Shown one piece after another: positions 23,726 through 37,414 of a stretch of DNA of 64,000 nt. Origin of the DNA: Microbacteriaceae bacterium (GTDB taxonomy: Bacteria > Actinomycetota > Actinomycetes > Actinomycetales > Microbacteriaceae). The notes under the pieces are model-generated. The model was not told where the DNA came from and made no database searches. It saw only the letters and a list, made by a program, of their open reading frames with translations. The stretch lies in the NCBI GenBank assembly GCA_004297935.1, contig SCRE01000010.1:335501-399500 (forward strand). The letters run 5' to 3'. Within the stretch, counting starts at the first letter, position 1. The number at the start of each line of letters is the position of its first letter. The position numbers and the translations under genes were made by a program.

Positions 23726-24685
23726 TCAGCCGAAACTGATGCTGCGCGCGCGACGCGTGCGCGGCAACCCGGCCTCCAACAGAATGCTGCGCAGAACGAG
23801 ACGATCGTACGCTTCGTTCCAGTCCCAGTGCGCCGGAGTCCAGTGCACCGCCCGGATAGCGTCGTCGCGGCGCTTTTCTCGCTTGACCAAGTCCATCGGC
23901 GACAGGCCGTTCCGATAGCGTGGATCCACATACTTGCCCCAGCCATCCGCCTCACCCGCCACCTTGTACTCCGGCCAGGCGAAATCGAGGAACGCGCGTT
24001 GGCGGATGCGTGGCAGCCACAGCTCATGCTGCTGCGCGGGTTGTGGAAAACCTAGTTCGTCGATGGCCACACGGCTCAGCGTTTCCAGCGGTGTTTCAGC
24101 GAGCTCAGTGGCGTAGGTCAGCACGGCGCGCACGCGTACGCTGCGCGGAAACGGCAGGAGCGACTCGTAACAAGCCCACAACTCGTCGAGCGTGACCAGT
24201 GGTGCGAACCGCCCGAACCGGTCGGTACGGATCGCATTCTCGACGATCGCGAGTCCCGAGATGAACGCGGTGTGTCGGCAGGCCTGCACGACCGACTGCG
24301 GGATCGAGGTCATGAGCTGGCCATCGACCTCCACGATCTCCTCACGCCCGCGGCGAACCAATTCAACGACACCGCGGCGCCTGCGACCGGATGTGCCGGC
24401 CGCGAGCAGGTAGACAACGTCCGGAACCTTGCCGAGCAGGGGCAAGCCAAGCAGAGTGGTGGCGGAAACGCTGGTAACCACCGGAGCGCGCCTCGTGGCC
24501 AACACGGCCTCGACCTGAGTGCGATAGAGCGAATCCCGCTTCACATCCGTTCCGGATAGCTCCCCCGGACGCCCATAGACCCCGTGGCGCACGCGCGACA
24601 GCTCCCCGGCGGCGTGCGCACGGTAGATGTCGCTTCGTCGGCCGGCGGCGACCGCATCGCGAGTGAGGATCAGCGGGTGCGCCAT
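23726..24685 (-). CDS. AbiEi-antitoxin-like / DUF559 protein, second copy
   Basis: A 319-residue protein of the same architecture as the gene at 1497 but only distantly similar. The N-terminal winged-helix part (LTRDAVAAGRRSDIYRAHAA, then LSRVRHGVYGRPGEL, with a following YRTQVEAVLATRRAPVV) resembles AbiEi-type antitoxins. The C-terminal part (RQRAFLDFAWPEYKVAGEADG, shortened here to its core, then YRNGLSPMDLVKREKRRDDA) is the endonuclease-like half. ATG 24685 is chosen because the conserved part begins right after it; ATG 24727 would add 14 residues. No partner toxin is adjacent. It converges with the signal peptidase gene. Confidence 0.7.
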   Translation of the reverse strand: MAHPLILTRDAVAAGRRSDIYRAHAAGELSRVRHGVYGRPGELSGTDVKRDSLYRTQVEAVLATRRAPVVTSVSATTLLGLPLLGKVPDVVYLLAAGTSGRRRRGVVELVRRGREEIVEVDGQLMTSIPQSVVQACRHTAFISGLAIVENAIRTDRFGRFAPLVTLDELWACYESLLPFPRSVRVRAVLTYATELAETPLETLSRVAIDELGFPQPAQQHELWLPRIRQRAFLDFAWPEYKVAGEADGWGKYVDPRYRNGLSPMDLVKREKRRDDAIRAVHWTPAHWDWNEAYDRLVLRSILLEAGLPRTRRARSISFG

Positions 24686-25012
24686 GCCAAGAAGTATGCG
24701 AGCACGGCGTTCGAACGAATCCGGCATGACGATCGATCCGGGGAAAGCGCGCCCCCGGCACACGTGTGAGGGAAGAGATGATGAGCCGCGGCAGCCCAGG
24801 CATGCGCTCCGCCCCGCGCCCGGTCATACGATGCGCGCCCGAAAATCGGGCGCTTCACCGACGATTGGGCGCGGGCGGGGTGGAGGCAGACACCGGGGCG
24901 ACGCCCAGGGCCACCGAGCCGGCGGAAGACACGGGAGGCCCCACCTTCCGGCGGGGCCTCCCTGGGGGCGAAACGCGATCAACCGACCAGCGTGATCCAC
25001 AGACCGAACGGA
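24686..25012. other. 327-bp gap holding the rpoBC terminator
   Basis: Contains the rpoC terminator hairpin at 24933-24962 and, near 24730, the upstream region of the AbiEi/DUF559-like gene. No gene is supported. Confidence 0.6.
24933..24962 (-). terminator. rpoBC operon terminator
   Basis: A perfect 10-bp stem GGGAGGCCCC/GGGGCCTCCC (24933-24942 with 24953-24962) closes a 10-base loop, 50 bp beyond the rpoC stop. It has no T-run, as is common in high-GC actinobacteria. Confidence 0.85.
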
Positions 25013-28924
<3,912 letters not shown>

Positions 28925-28994
28925 TTTTTCTCCTATTTGGAAGGTTCGTCAGTAGAAGGGGTCCGGCCCCGCTTAGCTTTCGCAGAGCTCGACG

Positions 28995-31900
28995 TCAGAT
29001 CTCATCGATCGTCGAGGACTCGAAGCGGGAGGAAATGTTGATGCCGAGCTCCTCTGCAGCACGGAATGCTTCATCATCCGTGTCGCGCAGGCTGACCGCC
29101 GTGCCGTCCGCCGAGAGCACCTCGACGTTCAAGCAGAGCGACTGCATTTCCTTGATGAGAACCTTGAAGGACTCCGGGATGCCCGGTTCCTGGATGTTCT
29201 CACCCTTGACGATGGCCTCATACACCTTGACGCGGCCGAGAATGTCATCCGACTTGATGGTCAGGAGTTCCTGCAGCGCGTACGCGGCACCGTAGGCCTC
29301 GAGTGCCCACACCTCCATCTCACCGAACCGCTGACCGCCGAACTGTGCCTTGCCGCCGAGCGGCTGCTGCGTGATCATCGAGTACGGGCCGGTCGAACGG
29401 GCATGGATCTTGTCGTCGACCAGGTGGTGCAGCTTGAGGATGTACATGTAGCCGACCGAGATGGGCTCGGGGTACGGCTCGCCGCTGCGGCCGTCGAAGA
29501 GTTGCGTCTTGCCGGTGGCGCCGATCAGGCGCTCGCCGTCACGCGTCAGGTTCGTCGAGTCGAGCAGGCCTGCGATCTCCTCCTCGGATGCGCCGTCGAA
29601 CACGGGCGTCGCAACCTTCGTTCCCGGGGCGGAACTGTGCGCATCCGCCGGAAGCGACTTGGCCCACGCCGGCTTGCCCTCGACCTCCCAACCCTGCTTG
29701 GCAGCCCAGCCCAAGTGGATCTCCAGCACCTGGCCGAAGTTCATTCGGCCCGGAACGCCGAGCGGGTTCAGGATCACGTCGACCGGGGTGCCGTCCGCGA
29801 GGAACGGCATGTCCTCCACAGGCAGGATGCGCGAGATGACACCCTTGTTGCCGTGGCGGCCGGCGAGCTTGTCGCCCGCGGTGATCTTGCGCTTCTGGGC
29901 GATGTAGACGACAACGCGCTGGTTGACGCCGGAGCCGAGCTCGTCGTCGCCGTCCTGTGCGTCGAACACCTTGACGCCGATGATCGTTCCCTCTTCACCG
30001 TGCGGCACCTTGAGGGACGTGTCGCGAACCTCGCGGCTCTTCTCGTTGAAGATAGCGCGCAGCAGGCGCTCCTCGGCGCTCAGCTCGGTCTCGCCCTTCG
30101 GGGTGACCTTGCCGACCAGGATGTCGCCGGGGTTGACCTCGGCACCGATCCGGATGATGCCGCGCTCGTCGAGGTCGGCCAACAGGTCCGGGCTGACGTT
30201 CGGCAGGTCGCGGGTGATCTCTTCCTTGCCCAGCTTCGTGTCGCGGGCGTCGACCTCGTACTCCTCGATGTGGATCGAGGAGAGCGTGTCGTCCTTGACC
30301 AGGTTCTGGCTGAGGATGATCGCGTCTTCGTAGTTGTAACCTTCCCACGGCATGAACGCCACAAGCAGGTTCTTGCCCAGCGCGAGCTCGCCGTTCTCGG
30401 TGGCAGGGCCATCCGCGATGACCTCGCCGGCCTCGATGCGGTCGCCCTCGTTCACGATCACACGGTGGTTGTAGCTGGTGCCCTGGTTGGAGCGGTCGAA
30501 CTTGCGCAGGTAGTAGGTCTGCGTGCCGCCTTCGTCGAGAAGGATGGTGACAGCATCCGCCGAGACCTCGGAGACCACACCCGGCTTGTCATTGATCAGA
30601 ACGTCACCGGCGTCGATGGCTGCGTAGCCCTCCATGCCGGTGCCGACCAGCGGCGACTCGCTGCGCACCAGCGGAACGGCCTGACGCTGCATGTTCGCAC
30701 CCATCAGGGCCCGGTTCGCGTCGTCGTGCTCGAGGAACGGGATGAGCGAGGTCGCGACAGACACCATCTGGCGAGGGGAGACATCCATGTAGCCGATCTG
30801 GTCGGCGGGGATCAAGTCGACCTCGCCGCCCTTCTCGCGGGCGAGGACGCGCTCCTCGGCGAAGCGGCTGTCCTTCGTCAGCGGTGCATTGGCCTGCGCG
30901 ACGATGAAGTCGTCCTCTTCGGAGGCGGTCAGATAGTCGATCTGCTCGGTGACGATGCCGTCTACGACGCGGCGGTACGGCGTCTCGATGAAGCCGAACG
31001 AGTTGATCCGCGCGAACGACGCGAGCGAACCGATCAGGCCGATGTTCGGGCCTTCCGGGGTCTCGATCGGGCACATGCGACCGTAGTGCGACGGGTGCAC
31101 GTCGCGCACCTCGACGCCGGCACGCTCACGGCTCAAGCCACCGGGGCCGAGGGCGGAGAGGCGGCGTTTGTGGGTCAGGCCCGCGAGCGGGTTGTTCTGG
31201 TCCATGAACTGGGAGAGCTGGCTGGTGCCGAAGAACTCCTTGATCGCGGCGACGACGGGGCGCACGTTGATCAGAGTCTGCGGGGTGATCGCCTCGATGT
31301 CCTGCGTGGTCATGCGCTCGCGAACGACGCGCTCCATGCGGGACAGGCCGGTGCGAACCTGGTTCTGGATCAGCTCGCCGACCGCCCGGATGCGACGGTT
31401 GCCGAAGTGGTCGATGTCGTCGACGTCCAGGCGCAGGTCGATCTTCTTGCCGTCGCGCACACCCTCGATCGTGGTGCGGTTGTCGTGCAGGGCGGCCAGG
31501 TACTTGATCGTCTTGATCACGTCGTCCGTGGAGAGCACGGAGTCGCTGAGCGGTGCATCGATGCCCAGCTTGCGGTTGATCTTGTAACGGCCGACCTTGG
31601 CCAGGTCGTAGCGCTTCGGGTTGAAGTAGAAGTTGTCCAGCAGGGCACGTGCGGCCTCGGCGGCGACCTGCTCGCCCGGGCGCAGCTTGCGGTAGATGTC
31701 CTTGAGCGCCTCTTCCTTGGTGAGGATGGTGTCCTTCTCCAGGGTGAGGGCGATCGACTCGTAGCCGGCGAACTCGTCGAGGATCTGCTCGCTGCTCAGA
31801 CCGAGCGCCTTGAGGAAGACGGTGACGGACTGCTTGCGCTTGCGGTCGATGCGCACGCCGACCTGGTCGCGCTTGTCGATCTCGAACTCGAGCCAGGCAC

Positions 31901-32489
31901 CGCGACTCGGGATGATGCGCGCAGAGTAGATGTCCTTGTCGGAGGTCTTCTCCGGGGTGCGCTCGAAGTACACGCCGGGGCTGCGGACCAGCTGCGAGAC
32001 GACGACACGCTCGGTGCCGTTGATCACGAACGTGCCCTTTTCGGTCATCAACGGGAAGTCGCCCATGAAGACCGTCTGAGTCTTGATCTCACCGGTGAGG
32101 TGGTTCATGAACTCGGCCTCGACGTAGAGCGGCGCAGAGTAGGTCTTGCCCTTTTCCTTGCACTCGTCGATCGTGTACTTGCGCTCCTCGAGGAACGGGT
32201 TCGTGAAGGAAAGTTGCATCGTCTCACCGAGGTCCTCGATCGGAGAGATCTCTTCGAAGATCTCCTCGAGGCCGGTGTGACTCGGCAGATCCTGACGGCC
32301 CTGTGCCTCGGCCTCGGCAACACGGGTGTTCCACGCGTCGTTGCCGACAAGCCAGTCGAAGCTCTCGGTCTGCAGTGCAAGCAGATCGGGAACCGTCAGG
32401 GTGTCTGTGATCTTTGCGAACGAGAGACGAGAGTGGTTTCGTCCGTTCTTTGGGTTGGATTTGGTGGATGCGTTGCGCGCAGCAGCCAA
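28995..32489 (-). CDS. rpoB: DNA-directed RNA polymerase subunit beta
   Basis: A 1164-residue subunit. The rifampicin pocket (about 416-447) reads [20 protein letters not shown] then [11 protein letters not shown], with the wild-type Asp, His and Ser at the three main resistance positions, so the enzyme should be rifampicin-sensitive by target. Other family blocks are [40 protein letters not shown] and [19 protein letters not shown]. The start is TTG 32489 with GGAGG eight bases upstream; the next in-frame codons encode [16 protein letters not shown] promoter candidate lies near 32690-32714, giving a ~190-nt leader. Confidence 0.98.
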   Translation of the reverse strand: MAAARNASTKSNPKNGRNHSRLSFAKITDTLTVPDLLALQTESFDWLVGNDAWNTRVAEAEAQGRQDLPSHTGLEEIFEEISPIEDLGETMQLSFTNPFLEERKYTIDECKEKGKTYSAPLYVEAEFMNHLTGEIKTQTVFMGDFPLMTEKGTFVINGTERVVVSQLVRSPGVYFERTPEKTSDKDIYSARIIPSRGAWLEFEIDKRDQVGVRIDRKRKQSVTVFLKALGLSSEQILDEFAGYESIALTLEKDTILTKEEALKDIYRKLRPGEQVAAEAARALLDNFYFNPKRYDLAKVGRYKINRKLGIDAPLSDSVLSTDDVIKTIKYLAALHDNRTTIEGVRDGKKIDLRLDVDDIDHFGNRRIRAVGELIQNQVRTGLSRMERVVRERMTTQDIEAITPQTLINVRPVVAAIKEFFGTSQLSQFMDQNNPLAGLTHKRRLSALGPGGLSRERAGVEVRDVHPSHYGRMCPIETPEGPNIGLIGSLASFARINSFGFIETPYRRVVDGIVTEQIDYLTASEEDDFIVAQANAPLTKDSRFAEERVLAREKGGEVDLIPADQIGYMDVSPRQMVSVATSLIPFLEHDDANRALMGANMQRQAVPLVRSESPLVGTGMEGYAAIDAGDVLINDKPGVVSEVSADAVTILLDEGGTQTYYLRKFDRSNQGTSYNHRVIVNEGDRIEAGEVIADGPATENGELALGKNLLVAFMPWEGYNYEDAIILSQNLVKDDTLSSIHIEEYEVDARDTKLGKEEITRDLPNVSPDLLADLDERGIIRIGAEVNPGDILVGKVTPKGETELSAEERLLRAIFNEKSREVRDTSLKVPHGEEGTIIGVKVFDAQDGDDELGSGVNQRVVVYIAQKRKITAGDKLAGRHGNKGVISRILPVEDMPFLADGTPVDVILNPLGVPGRMNFGQVLEIHLGWAAKQGWEVEGKPAWAKSLPADAHSSAPGTKVATPVFDGASEEEIAGLLDSTNLTRDGERLIGATGKTQLFDGRSGEPYPEPISVGYMYILKLHHLVDDKIHARSTGPYSMITQQPLGGKAQFGGQRFGEMEVWALEAYGAAYALQELLTIKSDDILGRVKVYEAIVKGENIQEPGIPESFKVLIKEMQSLCLNVEVLSADGTAVSLRDTDDEAFRAAEELGINISSRFESSTIDEI

Positions 32490-32684
32490 GGAAATAACCT
32501 CCGTGGGCCCGTGCCGGGCCGCTCAGTTACAGTCGGTTGAAAGGTTGGACGGGACTCCCGCTGAAATGGTGCCGGTATCTGACTGATGTTCTGCGATGAC
32601 CGTTCGGTTGCCGTTGAACACAGCCCAGGCACGCAAAGCCGACCGCAATATGAGGGCATGAGTGTGTGGGGAGCGCAAAAAACA

Positions 32685-32714
32685 ACTATATGACTTCTTG
32701 ACGCGCGGTGTCCA
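32685..32714 (-). promoter_or_regulatory. Candidate rpoBC promoter
   Basis: On the minus strand TGGACA (32714-32709) is separated by 18 bases from TATAGT (32690-32685). It lies about 195 bp upstream of the rpoB start codon in the AT-rich part of the gap. Confidence 0.55.
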
Positions 32715-32722
32715 CTTATTTC

Positions 32723-32751
32723 TTGACCTATTTCGAAAACCGCGGTATAAC
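32723..32751 (+). promoter_or_regulatory. Strong plus-strand promoter without a plus-strand gene
   Basis: TTGACC (32723-32728), 17 bases, TATAAC (32746-32751): near-consensus sigma-A spacing and boxes. Transcription from here would run antisense through the response regulator gene at 32818-33513. No plus-strand coding sequence is supported downstream. Confidence 0.55.
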
Positions 32752-32817
32752 CTCAGCTTTGCCCGTGGCCGGGTCGTTGGGGAGCGCCGCGTGGGACGAG
32801 CAACCGCGGCCGGCACG

Positions 32818-33513
32818 TCAGCCGCCGAGCACCAGCGTGATCGCCTGCGCCCTGTCGCGCACCGCCAGTTTCGAGAAGATCGAATTGACGTGCGTCTTCA
32901 CGGTCGGCACACTCACGAACAATCGCGCGGCGATCTCGGGATTGCTCAGGCCGGCACCGATCAAGGCCAGTACTTCCGCCTCGCGCGCCGTCAGCGCGGG
33001 AAACCTGCTGCGAACAGCGGAGACCTCCGCCCGCTGGTCGGGTTGCGGACTGGCGCCTGCTGCTGCTCGACCCGCAGACTCGATGAGCCGCGCACCGACC
33101 TCGGCGGCGAGCGTGGTCTGCCCGCGTGCGACCGCGCGGATGGCCGCGGCGACCTCGGCCCGCCCGGCGTCCTTGGTCAGATAGCCGCGGGCACCGGCGT
33201 GCAACGCTCCCATGATCGAAGCGTCGTCGGCGAACGTCGTCAACACGAGCACGGCCACGCGCGGATGGTCCCGCACGATCCGCGCTGTCGCGGCGGCACC
33301 GTCGAGCATGGGCATCCGCAGGTCCATCAGGACGACATCCGGGGACCGCTCCGCGACCAGGCGACAGGCCTCTTCGCCGTCAGCGGCCTCGCCGACGACG
33401 AGCATGTCCTGCAGCAGGCCGAGCACCGTGACCAACCCATCGCGGATGATCGCCTGGTCGTCCGCGACCAGAACCCGGATGCGCTCGCCCGACTCTGCGG
33501 CATCGCCGTTCAT
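32818..33513 (-). CDS. NarL/LuxR-family response regulator
   Basis: A 231-residue cytoplasmic regulator paired with the adjacent kinase. The receiver domain (12-125) has the acidic pair Asp18-Asp19, phosphoacceptor Asp64 in VLMDLRMP, the Thr in VLTTFADD and Lys in LTKDAG. A linker leads to a LuxR-type HTH (about 172-228, LTAREAEVLALIGAGLSNPE, then TVKTHVNSIFSKL). Its ATG overlaps the kinase stop by 4 bases (ATGA). Target genes are unknown. The upstream membrane protein and kinase suggest envelope or stress sensing, as in the DesK/LiaS type. Confidence 0.93.
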   Translation of the reverse strand: MNGDAAESGERIRVLVADDQAIIRDGLVTVLGLLQDMLVVGEAADGEEACRLVAERSPDVVLMDLRMPMLDGAAATARIVRDHPRVAVLVLTTFADDASIMGALHAGARGYLTKDAGRAEVAAAIRAVARGQTTLAAEVGARLIESAGRAAAGASPQPDQRAEVSAVRSRFPALTAREAEVLALIGAGLSNPEIAARLFVSVPTVKTHVNSIFSKLAVRDRAQAITLVLGG

Positions 33514-34730
33514 TCGAGCTGCGCCTCAGTTGAAACCACGAAGTCGTCGTCGCGCACACCCGCACTGAGGTGTCCGCCGGGAAGCGCATCGAAGCGCTCG
33601 CGCATTCCGCGAAGACCGTTGCCGCCACCGCTGGCTGCCAGCGGCGCTGCGGCGTTCCGCAACGGATTGCTGACGGTCAGCGCGAGACGATGCGGTTCCC
33701 ACACGAGTTCCATCGTGACCAGGACGCCGGGCGCGTGCTTGCGTGCGTTGCTCAACGACTCCTGGGCGGCTCGGCGAAACGCGTGAGCAGTCGCATTCGG
33801 AACGGCTCGGGCCTCACCCACCTCCGAGAAACGCACCAGCCCGCCGAGGCGCTCATGCGCGACGACCAGGTCGGCGATCTCGGCCGAGATGCCGGCCCCG
33901 GCACCCATGCCCGCCGCTCCGACACCGTCAGCCCGCACGGGGGCTGCGCCGACCGCGCGTGCGGCATCCACAGCATCCGGTTCGCGCAGCGCATCGACGG
34001 CGCGGCGTGTTTCGCCGAGCCCCGCCACGGCGAGCGCTCGTGCGTCGCGAACGCGCGCAGCCGCCTCGCCGACGTGACCGGATTCGAGGAGCGCATCCGT
34101 CGCGTCCAGTTGGATGACCAAGCCGCCGAGGCTGTGTGCCAGCACGTCATGGATATCGCGTGCGAGCGACTGGCGTGTCTCGAGTGCCGAGATTCGCGCG
34201 CGCTCCTCACGTGCCAGCAGCGTTCGCTCGAGCAGTTCGCGTTCGCGAAGATCGGCAATGCGAGCCTGTCTCCGGTTCATGCCGCCGAGCAGGCCGAGCA
34301 CGACGCCGCCCTCCAATGAGAGGAGCCCGAGCACGGAGACGCTGATGGTCAGCGAGCCCAGCGCGATCAGGCAAACGGCGGCCAGCGCGGCGCTGCCACC
34401 GATCCACAGCGGGGTGCGCGGCTCGCCGACCAGCCGAAGCACACCCACTGCCACCGGAACGATCAGCAACCCGTTCGACGGCGAGGCACCGATGCCACCG
34501 ACCACGATCATGATCAGTGCGATGACCAGGCCGTTCCGCCACGCCGGCCGCCAGATTGCGCGGTCGCCCAGCAACGCCCAGCATGCGACGGCGATCACGC
34601 CGGCGACAAACACCCAGATCGGGATGTACGCCGTCGTGAACTGCCAGACCAGCACCCACGTGACGACGACGATGCCGATCAGGCTGAGCAGCCCGCTCAG
34701 CCAAGCTGTGCGCAGATCGTCGAGGGTCAC
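33510..34730 (-). CDS. HPK7-type (DesK/LiaS-like) sensor histidine kinase
   Basis: A 406-residue membrane kinase. Four to five hydrophobic segments occupy residues about 10-150 with very short loops, typical of intramembrane sensing. The HisKA_3 dimerisation box with the phosphorylated His is LARDIHDVLAHSLGGLVIQL (His near 193). The HATPase_c domain follows (SLSNARKHAPG, then GGGNGLRGMRERFDALPGG). An Ala/Gly-rich linker (DAARAVGAAPVRADGVGAAG) is unusual. The start is GTG 34730, seven bases after the stop of the membrane protein gene; there is no strong ribosome site, so translation may be coupled. Confidence 0.92.
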   Translation of the reverse strand: MTLDDLRTAWLSGLLSLIGIVVVTWVLVWQFTTAYIPIWVFVAGVIAVACWALLGDRAIWRPAWRNGLVIALIMIVVGGIGASPSNGLLIVPVAVGVLRLVGEPRTPLWIGGSAALAAVCLIALGSLTISVSVLGLLSLEGGVVLGLLGGMNRRQARIADLRERELLERTLLAREERARISALETRQSLARDIHDVLAHSLGGLVIQLDATDALLESGHVGEAAARVRDARALAVAGLGETRRAVDALREPDAVDAARAVGAAPVRADGVGAAGMGAGAGISAEIADLVVAHERLGGLVRFSEVGEARAVPNATAHAFRRAAQESLSNARKHAPGVLVTMELVWEPHRLALTVSNPLRNAAAPLAASGGGNGLRGMRERFDALPGGHLSAGVRDDDFVVSTEAQLE

Positions 34731-34737
34731 AGGACAA

Positions 34738-35319
34738 TCATGCAGTGACGGCCGAGCGATTCTGAACCCTGGCCGCGAAGATGAACGTGCGCGCCGCCCG
34801 GTTCGCTGCGACCATCACGAGGATCACGCCGATCGACGTCGCCAGTGTCGAGCCCAGTTGGCCGGCGACGACGTCGCAGCCGATGCGCACCAGGATCAAG
34901 ACGATCCACAGCACCAGCCCGAGCCATCCGGTGCGGCTCTCGAGAACCGTCTCGGTTCCGTCCGGGTTGAGTCCGCGTTCGATCCGCGACCCACCGCGGA
35001 GGTTACGCGGGTGGCCGGCACTGCGGTCGCCGGAGTCGCCGGGCTGAACGGTGCGCGACCGGATAACGGCGATCCGGCCCATCATCAGCCCGATTCCGAT
35101 CGAGATGGCGAGTTCGATCACCAGCACAGCAACATCGACCGCGCTGATCACGTGTCCGCCGTTCGCCCGCGCGAGCATCGCGAATCCGACCACCGCGAGC
35201 ACCAGCGGCAAGCGCCACATCCTCGAGATCGAGACGATCCGCCAGGTGAGCTGGCGGTACACGATCCACCCGACGAGCCCGAGCCCGATGAGCATGTCTG
35301 CGAGTGTTTGAACGGTCAC
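34738..35319 (-). CDS. Membrane protein cotranscribed with the two-component system
   Basis: A 193-residue protein with about five hydrophobic segments (LADMLIGLGLVGWIVY, WRLPLVLAVVGFAML, VDVAVLVIELAISIGIGLMM, LVLWIVLILVRIGCDVVA, TLATSIGVILVMVA) and a charged middle loop. It resembles DUF1453-like membrane proteins that often accompany DesK-type kinases. GTG 35319 is preferred because AAGGGAG lies six bases upstream; ATG 35337 is possible but lacks a site. First gene of the operon with the kinase and regulator, so a sensing or immunity role is a reasonable inference. Confidence 0.75.
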   Translation of the reverse strand: MTVQTLADMLIGLGLVGWIVYRQLTWRIVSISRMWRLPLVLAVVGFAMLARANGGHVISAVDVAVLVIELAISIGIGLMMGRIAVIRSRTVQPGDSGDRSAGHPRNLRGGSRIERGLNPDGTETVLESRTGWLGLVLWIVLILVRIGCDVVAGQLGSTLATSIGVILVMVAANRAARTFIFAARVQNRSAVTA

Positions 35320-35490
35320 GGTCTGCTCCCTTGTCATTGCCTGATCTGACGTTCTCAGCCTCGCGTCCCACGGCCGTGGAACCCACCGCCCGCGGGTGGA
35401 GATCGGCGATGGCGCGGGTGGAGATTCTGCGGACGGCTCGCGCACGTGTGCGCCAACCGGGCGCAGGGTCGCCGCGGCTAGGCTGGGCGG

Positions 35491-36354
35491 GTGGCCGAGC
35501 ATCCGTCTGTCGTGTTGAAGCACAGCGGATTCCGCGCTGTCATCGAGCCGGATCGATTCGTGCCGGGCGCCTATCAGCTGATCGTCGACGGCACGCCGCA
35601 ATCGCACGTCGATCTGGACGACCCGAGCAACTTGTTCTACGAATACATCCAGCGGATGGGTCACGTCATCGACCTGATCGGCGAGCCGGGCGAACCCATC
35701 ACAGCCGTTCACCTGGGGGCAGGCGCACTGACCCTGCCGCGGTACATCGCCGCGACTCGGCCGGGCTCGCGCCAGCAGGTGGTCGAGTTGGAGAGCGGGC
35801 TCGTCGACCTCGTGCGTGCCGAGCTGCCGCTGCCGCGCGGCGCGCAGATCCGGGTGCGGCACGGCGACGCGCGTGCCGTGCTCGGCACGTTCCCTGTCGG
35901 GCTGCGCGGCACGGTCGACCTGCTCGTGATCGACATCTTCAGCGGTGCGCGAACGCCCGCCCATGTGACGAGCCTCGAGTTCTACCGGGCCGCTGCCGCA
36001 CTGCTGGATCCGGAGGGCGTCGTTCTCGTCAACGTCGCGGATGGCCCGCCGCTCGCATTCGCCCGCAGCCAGGTGGCCACCCTGGGCGCGGCTGTTGCAA
36101 ACGTCGCCGCACTGGCTGAGGCACAGGTGTTGAGGGGTAGACGCTTCGGAAACGTCGTGCTGGTCGGGTCGAACGCACCGTTGCCGACCGACTGGTTGCC
36201 GCGCCTGATGGCACGGGGACCGCATCCGGCCAAATCGGTGTCTGGCGCAGAGTTGAAGGCGTTCACGGCGGACGCCCCGATCGTCACGGATGCGACGGCC
36301 GTCCCTTCGCCGCCGCCCGCTCGCTCGGTTTTCCAGGTGAAGCCCGGCGCCTGA
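35491..36354 (+). CDS. Spermidine-synthase-like fused or orphan methyltransferase-fold protein
   Basis: A 287-residue cytoplasmic protein with the spermine/spermidine synthase fold. The nucleotide-binding blocks are VHLGAGALTLPRYIA (about 73-87), VVELESGLVDLV (about 96-107), RHGDARAVL and DLLVIDIFSGARTP (about 147-160). Many actinobacteria carry such orphan speE-like genes without speD; substrate and activity are uncertain. The polyamine-specific DD motif reads IDIFSG, so the true role may differ. The start is GTG 35491. It ends 4 bp before the convergent pxpC gene ends. Confidence 0.8.
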   Translation: MAEHPSVVLKHSGFRAVIEPDRFVPGAYQLIVDGTPQSHVDLDDPSNLFYEYIQRMGHVIDLIGEPGEPITAVHLGAGALTLPRYIAATRPGSRQQVVELESGLVDLVRAELPLPRGAQIRVRHGDARAVLGTFPVGLRGTVDLLVIDIFSGARTPAHVTSLEFYRAAAALLDPEGVVLVNVADGPPLAFARSQVATLGAAVANVAALAEAQVLRGRRFGNVVLVGSNAPLPTDWLPRLMARGPHPAKSVSGAELKAFTADAPIVTDATAVPSPPPARSVFQVKPGA

Positions 36355-36358
36355 ACCG

Positions 36359-37414
36359 CTACCCGGTCCCGCCGGAACCGCGGGCGTGGCGGAACTCGAC
36401 CCGCTGCCCGGGGCGCAGCTGCGCGAATGCGTCGAGCGAGGCATCCGCTACGACGGCGATCACCGGATACCCGCCGGTCACCGGATGGTCGGCCAGCAGC
36501 ACCGTCGGCTGCCCGGACGGCGGCACCTGAATCGCCCCCGGCACCAGCGGCTCGCTCGGCAGCTCGCGGCCGACCGATCGCTCCAGCAGCGACCCACGCG
36601 GGCCGCCCACGGCATGCGTCGCCCCGACTCCACCTGCCGCGTCCAGCCGCACGCCGACGCGATTGCTGTCGGCCGCGACCACCCATTCGGTGTCGTAGAA
36701 GCGCTCACGCGACTCCGCCGTGAACCAATCGGCACGCGGGCCCGGGTACAGCCCCGCCACCACCGTGTCATCCGGCGGCTGCGAAATGGTCATGGTGTCG
36801 ACGACCGGGATCGGCGCATCCGGATCCGCGCCGACCGGCACGACCTCGCCCGCGCGCAGTGGCGCCGGACCCAATCCGGTCAGAATGTCCCTCGATCGCG
36901 AGCCCAGCTCGGCCGGCACCGCGATGCCGCCCCGCACGGCCAGATAGAACCGCATGCCGCGCACCGCTGCCCCGATCCGCACGACGGTGCCGGCGGATGC
37001 GCGCACGGCCGTGTCCGCTTCGATCAGCGTGCCGTCCAGCGTGATCGGGCCGCCCGCGCCGGTGATCGCGAACCACGACCCGCGCTCGATCACGGCCGCG
37101 AATCCGCCGGCAGTCACCTCCAGCGCTGCGGCACCCTCCGGGTTTCCAACGAGCCGATTGGCCAGTCGCAGCGCCGCACGGTCGAGTGCACCTGAACGCG
37201 CTGCTCCGATCGCCGCGTAACCGGGACGGCCGAGGTCCTCGACCAGCGTCAGCGGGCCCGGCTCGATGACGCGCAGCGTTCGCACTGCGGATGCCGCGAC
37301 CGGCTCGCGCGCCGGTCCACGCTCTCGCGCCGCAAGGCCAGCGGCCCCCGCGGGTTCAGATCCTCTCGGTGCGCCGCTCGCCCCGGCAGCCACCCCGGTC
37401 TCAGACCCGCTCAT
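36359..37414 (-). CDS. pxpC: 5-oxoprolinase subunit PxpC (KipA, biotin-dependent-carboxyltransferase family)
   Basis: A 351-residue subunit of the bacterial ATP-dependent 5-oxoprolinase (5-oxo-L-proline to glutamate). Family blocks: VIEPGPLTLVEDLGRPGYAA, GALDRAALRLANRLVGNPEG, FYLAVRGGIAVPAELGSRSR and VLLADHPVTGGYPVIAVV. The first ~50 residues are a Gly/Ala-rich extension. ATG 37414 overlaps the pxpB stop as ATGA. Together the three genes form a coupled pxpA-pxpB-pxpC operon. Confidence 0.92.
   Translation of the reverse strand: MSGSETGVAAGASGAPRGSEPAGAAGLAARERGPAREPVAASAVRTLRVIEPGPLTLVEDLGRPGYAAIGAARSGALDRAALRLANRLVGNPEGAAALEVTAGGFAAVIERGSWFAITGAGGPITLDGTLIEADTAVRASAGTVVRIGAAVRGMRFYLAVRGGIAVPAELGSRSRDILTGLGPAPLRAGEVVPVGADPDAPIPVVDTMTISQPPDDTVVAGLYPGPRADWFTAESRERFYDTEWVVAADSNRVGVRLDAAGGVGATHAVGGPRGSLLERSVGRELPSEPLVPGAIQVPPSGQPTVLLADHPVTGGYPVIAVVADASLDAFAQLRPGQRVEFRHARGSGGTG

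Larger units (their letters stand above)
32490..32817. other. 328-bp rpoB upstream region with opposing promoters
   Basis: AT-rich compared with its surroundings. It holds a minus-strand promoter candidate for rpoBC, a plus-strand promoter candidate pointing toward the response regulator gene's antisense strand, and the rpoB ribosome site. No gene is supported. Confidence 0.6.
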
